From the NCBI GenBank assembly GCA_009746045.1, contig RPFO01000702.1:620001-684000 (forward strand): DNA of 64,000 nt. Reading direction: 5' to 3'. Both the position numbers and the translations under genes were made by a program. This DNA is from Mesostigma viride. Lineage: Eukaryota; Streptophyta; Mesostigmatophyceae; Mesostigmatales; Mesostigmataceae. The notes below the pieces were generated by a model that saw only the letters and a program-made list of their open reading frames with translations, ran no database searches and was not told the origin of the DNA. Shown here piece after piece: positions 37,184-45,977 of this stretch (its first letter is position 1; the number at the start of each line of letters is the position of its first letter).

Positions 37184-38153
37184 TATAGATATTTTAAAAA
37201 ATATTGATAATTCTGCTTTCCTAAGCAAAATAAAAAGCCATTTAGGTAATAATTTAAATAATTATTTAATTACTTCCCTCTCCAATATGCTTGCTATTGA
37301 TTATGTAAATAGATTGAAGAAAGAACCTAAAATAGAGGAATATGTCCAGAAATGTGTGGAGAGGCTAAAAAAGCATTTAAAGCATATGGTAGTTACTGAC
37401 GAAAGTTTTGCCGGGGTAATGACTTTATTTGCGATTGCTATCACTGATAAAAAAGAAATAGGTGATGGGCTAGTTAACACCCAAGAAAAAAACCAGGATA
37501 TTTTAATAGACGGTTTAGTAGCTGATCAATTCAGCGATTTATCACCGACAGAGCAAAAAAATGTAAAAGAAGTGTTGAGAGCTTTATTAAATGGACGTGA
37601 TGGAAAAGAAATAATGAATTTTATCCATTCAGACCCCAAATTATTCTATTCAGTAGTGTTTAGTGCTTACAAAGAAAAAACTAAACAGAAAGAAATCATG
37701 GAAGTTGTGACAATTAACCTAAATAAAATAATTGCTGATACCAAATTTATTAATAGAAAAAGAAATAATATAAAAACTCTAACGGCAAAAATTACGATGG
37801 CAGCAGGACTAGTTGCTATTGCCTCAACTGGAGTCTTTATAGGAGGGCTAATGCTTCCAGCACTTATTGTTCCAGCTTTTGCTCTTTCTGCCAAGTTTGC
37901 TCCAGTTGTAGGCGAGAAAGTAGGGGAAATTATTGCACAAAATAATAACATGGTGCAAAAAAAGCAAACTCACTTAAAAGAGTTTATGGCGTCAATTGTA
38001 CAACCGGAATTAGGCCAAAAACTTTCGCATTCTAAAGCCCATAAAAAAGATCTAATATTAAAACCAGAATTAGTGATCAAATCTCAGGTCGTTGATATAT
38101 TAAATCAAACGCGTACCAAAGATATTAATAAAAAGAATTCTAGGCAAAGGTAA
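37173..38153 (+). CDS. Unknown 326-aa protein with a glycine/alanine membrane hairpin
   Basis: I chose the ATG at 37173 (MKNNIDILKN) with AGAGAGA upstream; it overlaps the previous gene by 11 bp, indicating coupling. The first 200 residues are helical and charged (QKCVERLKKHLKHM, LSPTEQKNVKEVLRALLNG). Residues about 206-242 are hydrophobic and rich in Ala and Gly (TMAAGLVAIASTGVFIGGLM, PALIVPAFALSA), enough for one long or two short helices. A basic tail follows. I recognise no family. It is the third partner of the PilM/N- and PilO-like pair. Confidence 0.6.
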   Translation: MKNNIDILKNIDNSAFLSKIKSHLGNNLNNYLITSLSNMLAIDYVNRLKKEPKIEEYVQKCVERLKKHLKHMVVTDESFAGVMTLFAIAITDKKEIGDGLVNTQEKNQDILIDGLVADQFSDLSPTEQKNVKEVLRALLNGRDGKEIMNFIHSDPKLFYSVVFSAYKEKTKQKEIMEVVTINLNKIIADTKFINRKRNNIKTLTAKITMAAGLVAIASTGVFIGGLMLPALIVPAFALSAKFAPVVGEKVGEIIAQNNNMVQKKQTHLKEFMASIVQPELGQKLSHSKAHKKDLILKPELVIKSQVVDILNQTRTKDINKKNSRQR

Positions 38154-38172
38154 AGTAAGGTAAACTCATTTA

Positions 38173-38213
38173 GAAAAAATTGTTATATAAGCCTTCGATA
38201 ACTTATTTAACAA
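38173..38213 (-). terminator. Intrinsic terminator of the parE-ctpA-rppH unit
   Basis: TTGTTATATAAG (38180-38191) pairs with CTTATTTAACAA (38202-38213), 11 of 12 bp, around a 10-nt loop. Read on the minus strand, the stem is followed by TTTTTTC. It lies 150 bp past the rppH stop. Confidence 0.7.
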
Positions 38214-38362
38214 TATCGTCAAACTTCCAATTATAGTAGATGGCATTAAATTGCTTAATAGTAAATTTTGGTTAGGATTTTTAATTTATCTCATGTTTTT
38301 ATGAAGTCTTAAAGCGCTATTTACTTATTTCCAGGAAAGTGGACTGAAACGTTATCCATCTT

Positions 38363-38854
38363 CTACATAATCAGCTCTTTAAATTCTGCTATTATTTTTG
38401 AATATAATTTATACTTAAATGGGATAATATTTTCTAATAATTCATGTACTCCTACCCACTGCCAGCTGTCAAATTCTGGGTGCTTAGTTTTAACATTTAT
38501 ATCAGAATCTTGGCCGGTAAATCTTATTAAAAACCATTTCTGCCTTTGTCCGCAATATTTTCCTTCCCAAAGTTTATGAACGAGAAACGGAGGTAAACGA
38601 TAACTATACCATTTTTTACTTTCGGCAATTATTTTACCTTGGTTACTTCCTATCTCTTCTGCCATTTCTCTTAGGGCTGCTGCACTTGGAGTTTCACCCA
38701 AATTGATTCCTCCTTGAGGCATTTGCCAGCCGTTGGTTTTAGAATCAATTCTTTTTCCTACAAAAATTCGATTACTTTTATTAATGATCATCATACCAAC
38801 GCCTTGTCTAAAAGGGAGTCCCTGACCTGGTATCTCTACTTTTTTTTCTGCCAT
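38363..38854 (-). CDS. rppH: RNA pyrophosphohydrolase (Nudix)
   Basis: The 163-aa protein has the full Nudix box [22 protein letters not shown] with the GX5EX7REUXEEXG pattern (catalytic Glu in REMAEEIG) and the family [21 protein letters not shown] at the N-terminus. It removes pyrophosphate from mRNA 5' ends, priming decay; in intracellular bacteria such enzymes (IalA/NudH) were also linked to invasion through dinucleoside polyphosphate hydrolysis. It is last in the minus-strand parE-ctpA-rppH run. Confidence 0.93.
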   Translation of the reverse strand: MAEKKVEIPGQGLPFRQGVGMMIINKSNRIFVGKRIDSKTNGWQMPQGGINLGETPSAAALREMAEEIGSNQGKIIAESKKWYSYRLPPFLVHKLWEGKYCGQRQKWFLIRFTGQDSDINVKTKHPEFDSWQWVGVHELLENIIPFKYKLYSKIIAEFKELIM

Positions 38855-38961
38855 GTTTATTTCTGTTCCTTTGAAAGGGTAAAAGCCAAAACAACTATAT
38901 AAGCTCGATATTAAAAAATATAAAATACCCTTTTATAAGAATTCTGGCTCTTTCCACTACG

Positions 38962-40518
38962 CTATTTACTTTTCTTTTCTCTAATTATTAATCCACGAAT
39001 TAAGTCGTAAGCCCGAGCGTACTGATAATCTTTCTTATATTTTTCAGACATTTTATGGTCCTCAATTTTTTCTGGTGTACTAGCAGGTTTAGAATCGGGT
39101 TTCTCTTCGTTATTATATTTCTTTAGATAACTCTTTATAGAAGATTCATTAAACGCACTACCTTTCTTTTCTTTTTCTGCATACTCAACTTTTGCATTCT
39201 CAATGAAAATATCCGGTTCTATGCCTTTACCATTTATAGATCTACCATTTGGCGTGAAATATTTAGCAGTAGTAAACTTTACTGCTGCTCTTTTGTTAAT
39301 TTGCGTAAAGGTCTGAACCAACCCCTTACCGAAAGAAGTAGTGCCAATAATAATGGCCCTATTATGATCTTGTAAAGCCCCTGCTACAATTTCAGAAGCA
39401 GAAGCAGAACCGGAATTAATCAGCACTACCATAGGAATCTGGGGGGCTTTTTCAACGAATCTGCCTGCAGAAATAACCACATTTTCTTCGTCTTTTTTTC
39501 CTTTAGTTGATACTATTATTCCATGGTCTAAGAAATATTCACAAACGGCTACCGCTTGATCGAGCAGTCCTCCTGGATTATTCCTTACATCTAAAATTAA
39601 ACCTTTTAGATCTTTCTTTTCAAGCTGGGCTTTTTTAGATAAATCTTTTATTGCTTTTTTAAGTTCACTGATAGTTTGATTGTTAAAAGTAACAATTCTT
39701 ATATAGCCAATTCCACCATAATCATCTAATTCCAAATCAGATTTTATTGGTTTTATCTTAACAATTTCTCTTATTAAGTCAATTTCAGTAGTTTGGTTGC
39801 CATCTTCTTTTACTACAAGTAAATTAAGCTTAGTTCCAGGTTCACCGCGCATCTCACGAACGGCTTTATTATAGCCAAGAGTAGAAACTAATTGACCGTT
39901 AACGCCTACAATATAATCGCCTGCCCTAATTCCTGCTTTATAGGCAGGTAAATCGTCAATAGGTGAAATGACTTTTATAGCACCTTGATCAGGGATTATT
40001 TCTACGCCAATACCTCCGAATTCGCCGTCTGTTTGATCAAGGAAAAACTCAAGATCATCATCAACAAAATACCCGGAATATGGATCAAGAGAAAGCAACA
40101 TACCGTTAATTGCCTCGTCAGTCATTTTCTGATAATCTACCTCTCCCATATAATCCTTACCAACACGTTGCAGAACTTCCTGGAACTGTTTGCAATAGTA
40201 TGGCAGGGGTTGATTATTAATTTCTTTTTTTTTCTCTTCTTCAGCAAACGTTACCGAAGAAAAGAATAGAACTATAAAGGCCGTTAGTAAGGTTAAAGAG
40301 GAAAAAAACGAGTTTAATGACATTTTAAGGTAAGGTGTTACAAAAGGTTGCACCTTCTTTTTTCTCAATTTACAAGATTCTTCCCTAACTATTGCTATAA
40401 CGTTGCTTATCGGAACAATAATTAATCGTGTATTTATACTAGCTGGTTGCCAAGTAGGCGTTTCATAGTGACAACTTTTTGGTTTGTAATTTTTTTGCTT
40501 TTTAATAAAATCAAACAT
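38962..40518 (-). CDS. ctpA: C-terminal processing peptidase (S41) with PDZ domain
   Basis: S41 protease. From the ATG at 40518 (overlapping the parE stop by 8 bp) the product is 518 aa; an internal ATG at 40323 gives 453 aa and places a signal sequence (MSLNSFFSSLTLLTAFIVLFFSSVTFA) at the N-terminus, which is the more usual form. The PDZ domain (GIRAGDYIVGVNGQLVS) and the catalytic Ser-Lys pair (GSASASEIVAGALQ and TSFGKGLVQTF) are intact. It degrades or processes periplasmic proteins. The 65-residue extension from the first ATG is basic and otherwise unremarkable. Confidence 0.9.
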   Translation of the reverse strand: MFDFIKKQKNYKPKSCHYETPTWQPASINTRLIIVPISNVIAIVREESCKLRKKKVQPFVTPYLKMSLNSFFSSLTLLTAFIVLFFSSVTFAEEEKKKEINNQPLPYYCKQFQEVLQRVGKDYMGEVDYQKMTDEAINGMLLSLDPYSGYFVDDDLEFFLDQTDGEFGGIGVEIIPDQGAIKVISPIDDLPAYKAGIRAGDYIVGVNGQLVSTLGYNKAVREMRGEPGTKLNLLVVKEDGNQTTEIDLIREIVKIKPIKSDLELDDYGGIGYIRIVTFNNQTISELKKAIKDLSKKAQLEKKDLKGLILDVRNNPGGLLDQAVAVCEYFLDHGIIVSTKGKKDEENVVISAGRFVEKAPQIPMVVLINSGSASASEIVAGALQDHNRAIIIGTTSFGKGLVQTFTQINKRAAVKFTTAKYFTPNGRSINGKGIEPDIFIENAKVEYAEKEKKGSAFNESSIKSYLKKYNNEEKPDSKPASTPEKIEDHKMSEKYKKDYQYARAYDLIRGLIIREKKSK

Positions 40519-42490
40519 ATATTTCGAGGTTTCCTTCCTTGTTTAATAACGCTTTTTCCTGAATAAACTTAAATCTTTTTTCAGGATTTTTCCCCATCAG
40601 ATTATCTACTATTACATTTGTATTGTCAAAGTCATCTATGCTTACTTGGTATAAGAGCCTTAATTTAGAATCCATAGTTGTCTCTTTGAGTTGTTTTGGA
40701 GTCATTTCGCCTAGGCCCTTAAATCTTCCAACTTCGATTTTTGCCTTACTTTCGGAAGATAATTTTTCTGTGATTAATAGCTTTTGCTCATCATTAGCAG
40801 CGTAATAGGTCTTATTATTCTGCGTTATCCGGTATAAAGGCGGTTTCGCTAAATACAAGTGGCCATTAACTATCAGCTTACGCATTCTGATAAAAAAGAA
40901 AGTCATTAACAGGGAAGCTATATGTGCGCCATCTACATCCGCATCTGTCATGATTATTATTTTTTCGTAACGTAAGTCCTCCTCTCTGTAATGGTTCATT
41001 GAACCGCAGGCAAGGGCTGTTTCAAGGTCTTGGAGTTCCTGATTGGCTAGAATTTTTTGCAAAGGAGAATTTGCAACGTTTAAAATTTTACCTCGCAGCG
41101 GCAATATTGCCTGAGTTTCCCTGTCTCTTGCTTGCTTTGCTGATCCCCCTGCAGAATCCCCTTCAACTAAAAAAAGTTCTGTTCCTTGCGCATTACTCCG
41201 TGTGCAATCCGCAAGCTTACCTGGTAATCGTAATTTCTGAGTAGCGTTTTTTCTATTAACCACCTTCTCGTTTTTCCGGTTTAACCTATATTCAGCGTTA
41301 CTTATAATGTGAGATATTAATATATCAGCTACTTTTTTATTACTGCTAAGCCAATGATCAAAATGATCCTTAACCATATTTTCAACGTGCTTTGCAATAC
41401 CATTTGACACTAGCTTTTCCTTGGTTTGCCCTTGAAATACAGGATTTGTAATAAAAACTGAGATAACAATACACGCCGACTCTAAAATGTCTTCAGGCGT
41501 TATTAAAGACACTTTTTTAAGCCCTGTCATTTCCCCATAAACCTTTATACTTCGGCCTAGTGCTGCTCTATTACCTTGTTCATGTGTTCCGCCTTGAGGA
41601 GTTGGAATAGTATTACAGTAAGATTGAACAAAACTTTCTTCTTCGTGCCAGCAAATTGCCCATTCTATTTTGATATTTTCTGCCGTTATCTCAGCATTAC
41701 CAGAAAATATTTCCCCTCCGACAATTTTATCCTTATCAAGCTTTGAGTCTAGATAATCTCTAAGACCATTTGGAAAATGAATAACTGATTTTTCTGGAAC
41801 TTCTTGATTCTGAATCAGTTCTGGGGCGCAAACCCAATGAATCTCAAAGCCTTTATATAAATAGGCTTTGGATTTTGCTAAATCATAAACTTTTTTTGGT
41901 TTAAAGGTTATCCCCCCAAAAATTTCTGGATCAGGGATGAAGGTAATTTTAGTTCCTCTTGATTTTTTAGAGGCTTCTTTTTTCTCTAATTTTGTTAAAG
42001 CATGGCCTTTAGAATAATCCTGGCTATAAACAAAACCATCACGGTAAACTTCTACATTTAATTTCTCAGATAAAGCATTTACTACTGATATTCCAACACC
42101 ATGTAGCCCCCCTGAGGTTTGGTAAGACTTATCCGAGAATTTTCCACCCGAATGTAATGTGGTCAAAATCACTTCTAGAGCCGATTTATTAGGGAATTTG
42201 GGATGATTATCAACTGGGATGCCTCTTCCGTTATCCGCTATTGATACACTGCCATCAGCAAACATTTCAATAGTAATACGATTGGCATAACCAGCAACAG
42301 CTTCATCCATAGAATTGTCAATCACTTCTGAAACTAGGTGGTGCAACGAAGTTTCGTCAGTCCCACCAATATACATCCCAGGTCGCATGCGCACCGGTTC
42401 TAACCCTTCTAAGACTTCTATATCACTTGCAGTATAGGATTCGTCCTTAAAGCTTTTCTTAGTAGTAGCAAAATTAAACAAATCAGACAC
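40511..42490 (-). CDS. parE: DNA topoisomerase IV subunit B
   Basis: The 659-aa GHKL-ATPase/TOPRIM protein has the ATP site EVIDNSMDEAVAG, DNGRGIPVD and SGGLHGVGISVVNALS. The TOPRIM domain has LVEGDSAGGSAKQARDR and the metal-binding ADVDGAHIASLL. RFKGLGEM is in the C-terminal part. The length (about 650 rather than 800), the start MSDLF and YIGGTDETSLHHL favour ParE over GyrB. With ParC it decatenates daughter chromosomes. ctpA overlaps its end. Confidence 0.9.
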   Translation of the reverse strand: MSDLFNFATTKKSFKDESYTASDIEVLEGLEPVRMRPGMYIGGTDETSLHHLVSEVIDNSMDEAVAGYANRITIEMFADGSVSIADNGRGIPVDNHPKFPNKSALEVILTTLHSGGKFSDKSYQTSGGLHGVGISVVNALSEKLNVEVYRDGFVYSQDYSKGHALTKLEKKEASKKSRGTKITFIPDPEIFGGITFKPKKVYDLAKSKAYLYKGFEIHWVCAPELIQNQEVPEKSVIHFPNGLRDYLDSKLDKDKIVGGEIFSGNAEITAENIKIEWAICWHEEESFVQSYCNTIPTPQGGTHEQGNRAALGRSIKVYGEMTGLKKVSLITPEDILESACIVISVFITNPVFQGQTKEKLVSNGIAKHVENMVKDHFDHWLSSNKKVADILISHIISNAEYRLNRKNEKVVNRKNATQKLRLPGKLADCTRSNAQGTELFLVEGDSAGGSAKQARDRETQAILPLRGKILNVANSPLQKILANQELQDLETALACGSMNHYREEDLRYEKIIIMTDADVDGAHIASLLMTFFFIRMRKLIVNGHLYLAKPPLYRITQNNKTYYAANDEQKLLITEKLSSESKAKIEVGRFKGLGEMTPKQLKETTMDSKLRLLYQVSIDDFDNTNVIVDNLMGKNPEKRFKFIQEKALLNKEGNLEIYV

Positions 42491-42668
42491 TCAATATACC
42501 AATCTTAAATAGTAAAAAATAATTGGAATAAATTTATATAATTTTCTAATAAAAAGCAACAATAACCATCAAGCAGCAAACAACCATAAGGAATTGGTTT
42601 TGGCTTAAGTAATATAAAAATTTAGTAAATAAATTATCAATGATAATAACGGTTTTATTAACCATTTT

Positions 42669-42677
42669 TTATCCACA
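42669..42677 (+). promoter_or_regulatory. Perfect DnaA box TTATCCACA
   Basis: An exact consensus 9-mer about 165 bp upstream of the nrdA promoter -35. In E. coli nrdAB transcription is under DnaA control through boxes of this kind, so a similar link is plausible here. A single box can occur by chance in AT-rich DNA. Confidence 0.5.
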
Positions 42678-42833
42678 TACACAATATTTATTAATAATAA
42701 AATATTCTTATTACGGTTTAACTATCTTATGAAACCAATAAACTGGATTTATTTACTCATATACAGCAATACAATTAACAACTACATATAGTATGTCAAG
42801 CAAAAAAACATACAATATTCGCAAAAATAACTA

Positions 42834-42863
42834 TTGAAGAAAAATGAGTTTATGCGTTATGAT
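42834..42863 (+). promoter_or_regulatory. Probable sigma-70 promoter for nrdA-nrdB
   Basis: TTGAAG (42834-42839), an 18-bp spacer and TATGAT (42858-42863), about 95 bp before the nrdA ATG. Confidence 0.5.
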
Positions 42864-42958
42864 CAAGGCAAGTTGATCTAAAATTCTAAACAGTTTTAGT
42901 TTTAAAATTTTTGATTGTAAGATTTGTATCATTCATCTTAAAAAGGAAAAAAGAAATA

Positions 42959-44800
42959 ATGTCTAAGACTAAAGGAAATAAATATAAGGTAAAAATCGAT
43001 AGAAGTCGTGATAGTTTACTTAGTGATTTTGGTAAAGCGGTGTTAAAGGATCGTTACCTAATAAAAGGCGAAGATTATCAAGATTTATTTGCAAGAGTTG
43101 CAAGCTATTATGCAGATAATGAATCTCATGCCAATAAAATCTACGATTATATAAGCAAGCTGCATTTTATGCCAGCTACCCCCATACTTAGTAATGGCGG
43201 AACAGATAGAGGATTGCCGATTTCTTGTTTCTTGAATGAAACTGACGATAGCTTAGAAGGGATTGTGGGGCTCTGGACTGAGAATGTTTGGTTAGCATCT
43301 AAGGGAGGCGGAATCGGCAGTTATTGGGGGAATGTTCGTTCTATTAATGAAGCAGTACATGGAAATGGCAAAACCTCTGGTATTGTTCCATTCTTGAAAG
43401 TTCAGGATTCTATGACTCTGGCAATTTCCCAAGGTTCCCTGCGGCGAGGTAGTGCAGCAGTTTATTTGCCTATTGATCACCCGGAAATTGAAGAATTTAT
43501 TGATTTGCGCCGTCCTACCGGAGGAGATATAAACCGTAAGGCTCTAAATCTCCATCATGGAGTTGTAATTCCCGATAGCTTCATGGAAGCAGTTGAAAAT
43601 AATACTACTTGGGATCTAAAAAGCCCGCGTGATGGAAGTGTAATAAATACAGTTAGAGCACGAGATTTATGGATAAAATTACTCACTACCAGAATTGAAA
43701 CCGGAGAGCCTTATATACTCTATATTGATGCCGTAAATAAATATATTCCGGACCATCATAAAAAGTTAGGTTTAAAAGTAAAAACTTCTAACCTTTGCTC
43801 CGAAATTACTCTTCCAACAGGTATTGACCATCTCGGTAATAATAGAACCGCAGTGTGCTGCTTATCGTCTCTTAATCTTGAATATTATGAAGATTGGAAA
43901 GATAACAAAGAGTTTATTCCAAATATTATGAGATTTCTTGATAACGTCCTTGAAGATTTTATCACAAAAGCTCCAGATAGTATGAGCAGAGCTAAATATT
44001 CAGCAATGCGTGAACGTAGTGTTGGTCTCGGGGTAATGGGATTCCATTCATTCCTCCAAGCACAGAATGTGCCTATGGAGTCAGTAATGGCTAAGGTTTG
44101 GAATAATAAAATATTTGAACATATAAACAAGGAAGTAAATGCTGCATCTGTGCTTCTGGCAGAAGAAAGAGGTGCATGCCCAGATGCAGCTGAAGTGAGT
44201 GTTAAAGAGCGTTTCAGTAATAAAACATCTATAGCCCCAACTGCTTCTATTTCAATCATTTGCGGTAACTCTTCCCCTGGAATAGAACCTTTTGCTGCTA
44301 ACAGTTTTACACAAAAAACCTTAACAGGATCTTTTAACGTAAAGAACAAGAATTTAGTAAGGTTACTAGATAAAAAAGGCTTTAATACCGATCAGGTCTG
44401 GTCTTCTATTTCAACCCATGAAGGTTCGGTACAACATTTAACATTTTTATCCGACCATGAAAAAGACGTTTTTAAAACAGCCTATGAAATTGATCAGAAT
44501 TGGATTATTGAGTTGGCAGCCGATAGAACGCCTCATATATCTCAAGCTCAATCTTTAAATATTTTTATGCCAGGGGACGTTAGCAAAAAATATTTGCATG
44601 AAATTCACTTCAAAGCCTGGAAAAAGGGAATCAAGAGCCTCTACTATTCTCGTTCTACTTCTATCCAAAGAGCAGATAAAGTATCTCATGCAGTTTCAAC
44701 TGATAAAGGAATGGCTGATTTAGAGAGAAAAAATAATATTAATTTAGAACTAAAAGCATCTTCAAAAACTGAATATGATGAATGTTTATCATGTCAGTAA
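42959..44800 (+). CDS. nrdA: Ribonucleoside-diphosphate reductase alpha subunit (class I)
   Basis: The 613-aa protein starts at the ATG at 42959, preceded by AAAAGGAA; the frame opens at a TTG 16 codons earlier. Conserved cysteines are in PISCFLNETDDSL, SNLCSEITLPT and AVCCLSSLNLEYY; the C-terminal thioredoxin-facing pair is CLSC at the very end. SYYSR-type YYSRSTSIQRAD is present. It lacks the N-terminal ATP-cone found in longer NrdA, so overall activity may not be allosterically shut off by dATP. With NrdB it makes dNDPs. Confidence 0.95.
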   Translation: MSKTKGNKYKVKIDRSRDSLLSDFGKAVLKDRYLIKGEDYQDLFARVASYYADNESHANKIYDYISKLHFMPATPILSNGGTDRGLPISCFLNETDDSLEGIVGLWTENVWLASKGGGIGSYWGNVRSINEAVHGNGKTSGIVPFLKVQDSMTLAISQGSLRRGSAAVYLPIDHPEIEEFIDLRRPTGGDINRKALNLHHGVVIPDSFMEAVENNTTWDLKSPRDGSVINTVRARDLWIKLLTTRIETGEPYILYIDAVNKYIPDHHKKLGLKVKTSNLCSEITLPTGIDHLGNNRTAVCCLSSLNLEYYEDWKDNKEFIPNIMRFLDNVLEDFITKAPDSMSRAKYSAMRERSVGLGVMGFHSFLQAQNVPMESVMAKVWNNKIFEHINKEVNAASVLLAEERGACPDAAEVSVKERFSNKTSIAPTASISIICGNSSPGIEPFAANSFTQKTLTGSFNVKNKNLVRLLDKKGFNTDQVWSSISTHEGSVQHLTFLSDHEKDVFKTAYEIDQNWIIELAADRTPHISQAQSLNIFMPGDVSKKYLHEIHFKAWKKGIKSLYYSRSTSIQRADKVSHAVSTDKGMADLERKNNINLELKASSKTEYDECLSCQ

Positions 44801-44843
44801 AATAAGAGCAGTTTATTACGAATAATATCAAGGAGAAATTAAA

Positions 44844-45833
44844 ATGTCATTATTGTCAGCAAAACCAATTTACAAACCTTTTTCATATCCTTGGGCTTAT
44901 GAAGCATGGCATATTCAGCAAAAAATCCATTGGTTACCGGAAGAAGTGCCGCTAGCTGATGATGTAAAAGATTGGAAATATAACTTAACCCCAGGAGAAA
45001 AACATTTACTAACTCAGATTTTCCGCTTCTTTACGCAGGCCGATATTGAGGTAAACAATTGTTACATGAAACATTATGCTAAAGTGTTTCAACCAACTGA
45101 AGTGCAGATGATGCTGTCTGCTTTCTCTAATATGGAAACAGTTCATATCGCTGCTTATTCGCATTTACTTGATACTATAGGTATGGATGAAGCTGAATAT
45201 CAAGCCTTCATGAAATATAAAGAAATGAAAGATAAGTATGACTATATGCAGAAATTTGGGGTAGAAACTAAAGAAGATATAGCAACTACCCTTGCGGTGT
45301 TTGGTGCTTTTACAGAAGGTCTACAGCTTTTTGCCTCTTTTGCTATTTTACTGAATTTTCCTCGCTTTAATAAAATGAAGGGAATGGGCCAGATTGTCAC
45401 TTGGTCGGTTCGGGATGAAACTTTGCATACTAACTCTATAATTACTTTGTTTAAAACTTTTGTGCAGGAAAATCCTGAAGTTTGGAATGAAAACTTAAGA
45501 AGTAGACTTTATGAAGCTTGTGCAACTATAGTCCATTTTGAAGACGCTTTTATTGAACTGGCTTTCGAAGTTGGCGGTATTGAAGGGTTAACAGCTAGAG
45601 AAGTACGCCAGTATATAAGATATATAGCCGACCGCAGGCTCATGCAACTTGGTCTAAAGGAAATATATCTAGTAGATAATAACCCTCTTCCTTGGCTCGA
45701 TGAAATGTTAAACGGAGTAGAACACACTAATTTCTTTGAAAATAGGGTTACTGAGTATACTAAGGCTGCAACAGTTGGTACTTGGGAAGAAGCTTTCGAA
45801 AATATGGATAAAAAGGATAATATAATAGGGTAA
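44844..45833 (+). CDS. nrdB: Ribonucleoside-diphosphate reductase beta subunit
   Basis: The 329-aa ferritin-like protein carries the di-metal and radical cofactor. Ligand-bearing helices are seen in QADIEVNNCYMKHYAK, MLSAFSNMETVHIAAYSHLL (ligands Glu and His with the radical Tyr a few residues on), GAFTEGLQLFASF and WSVRDETLHTNSII. It follows nrdA after 43 bp with AAGGAGA before the ATG. The radical Tyr in AAYSHLLDTIG suggests the classical type rather than the Tyr-less class Ic. Confidence 0.95.
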   Translation: MSLLSAKPIYKPFSYPWAYEAWHIQQKIHWLPEEVPLADDVKDWKYNLTPGEKHLLTQIFRFFTQADIEVNNCYMKHYAKVFQPTEVQMMLSAFSNMETVHIAAYSHLLDTIGMDEAEYQAFMKYKEMKDKYDYMQKFGVETKEDIATTLAVFGAFTEGLQLFASFAILLNFPRFNKMKGMGQIVTWSVRDETLHTNSIITLFKTFVQENPEVWNENLRSRLYEACATIVHFEDAFIELAFEVGGIEGLTAREVRQYIRYIADRRLMQLGLKEIYLVDNNPLPWLDEMLNGVEHTNFFENRVTEYTKAATVGTWEEAFENMDKKDNIIG

Positions 45834-45903
45834 GCAGTTTTCAAAATAATATGTTTTACAACATTTATCTGGCTTCTAATTTTTGATTTTTGGAAGAATA
45901 TAT

Positions 45904-45931
45904 TTGTTTAATAAAACTACAATGTTATACT
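45904..45931 (+). promoter_or_regulatory. Probable sigma-70 promoter for the autotransporter gene
   Basis: TTGTTT (45904-45909), a 16-bp spacer and TATACT (45926-45931), about 46 bp before the ATG at 45978. Confidence 0.5.
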
Positions 45932-45977
45932 ATAGCCTTATTAATTGACAAAGATTATTATATTAGGGGGTATCTTA

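Larger units (their letters stand above)
42491..42958. other. Divergent parE/nrdA intergenic region
   Basis: The 468 bp are very AT-rich and without genes. They contain a perfect DnaA box (42669-42677), an imperfect palindrome ACATA-TAG-TATGT (42784-42796) that partly resembles an NrdR box, and the nrdAB promoter (42834-42863). I see no cluster of DnaA boxes that would mark an origin. Confidence 0.5.

Noticed and set aside
42491-42910. Possible chromosomal origin of replication
   Set aside because: Only one good DnaA box is visible, and no cluster of boxes or origin-linked genes is present. The nrd regulatory reading is simpler.
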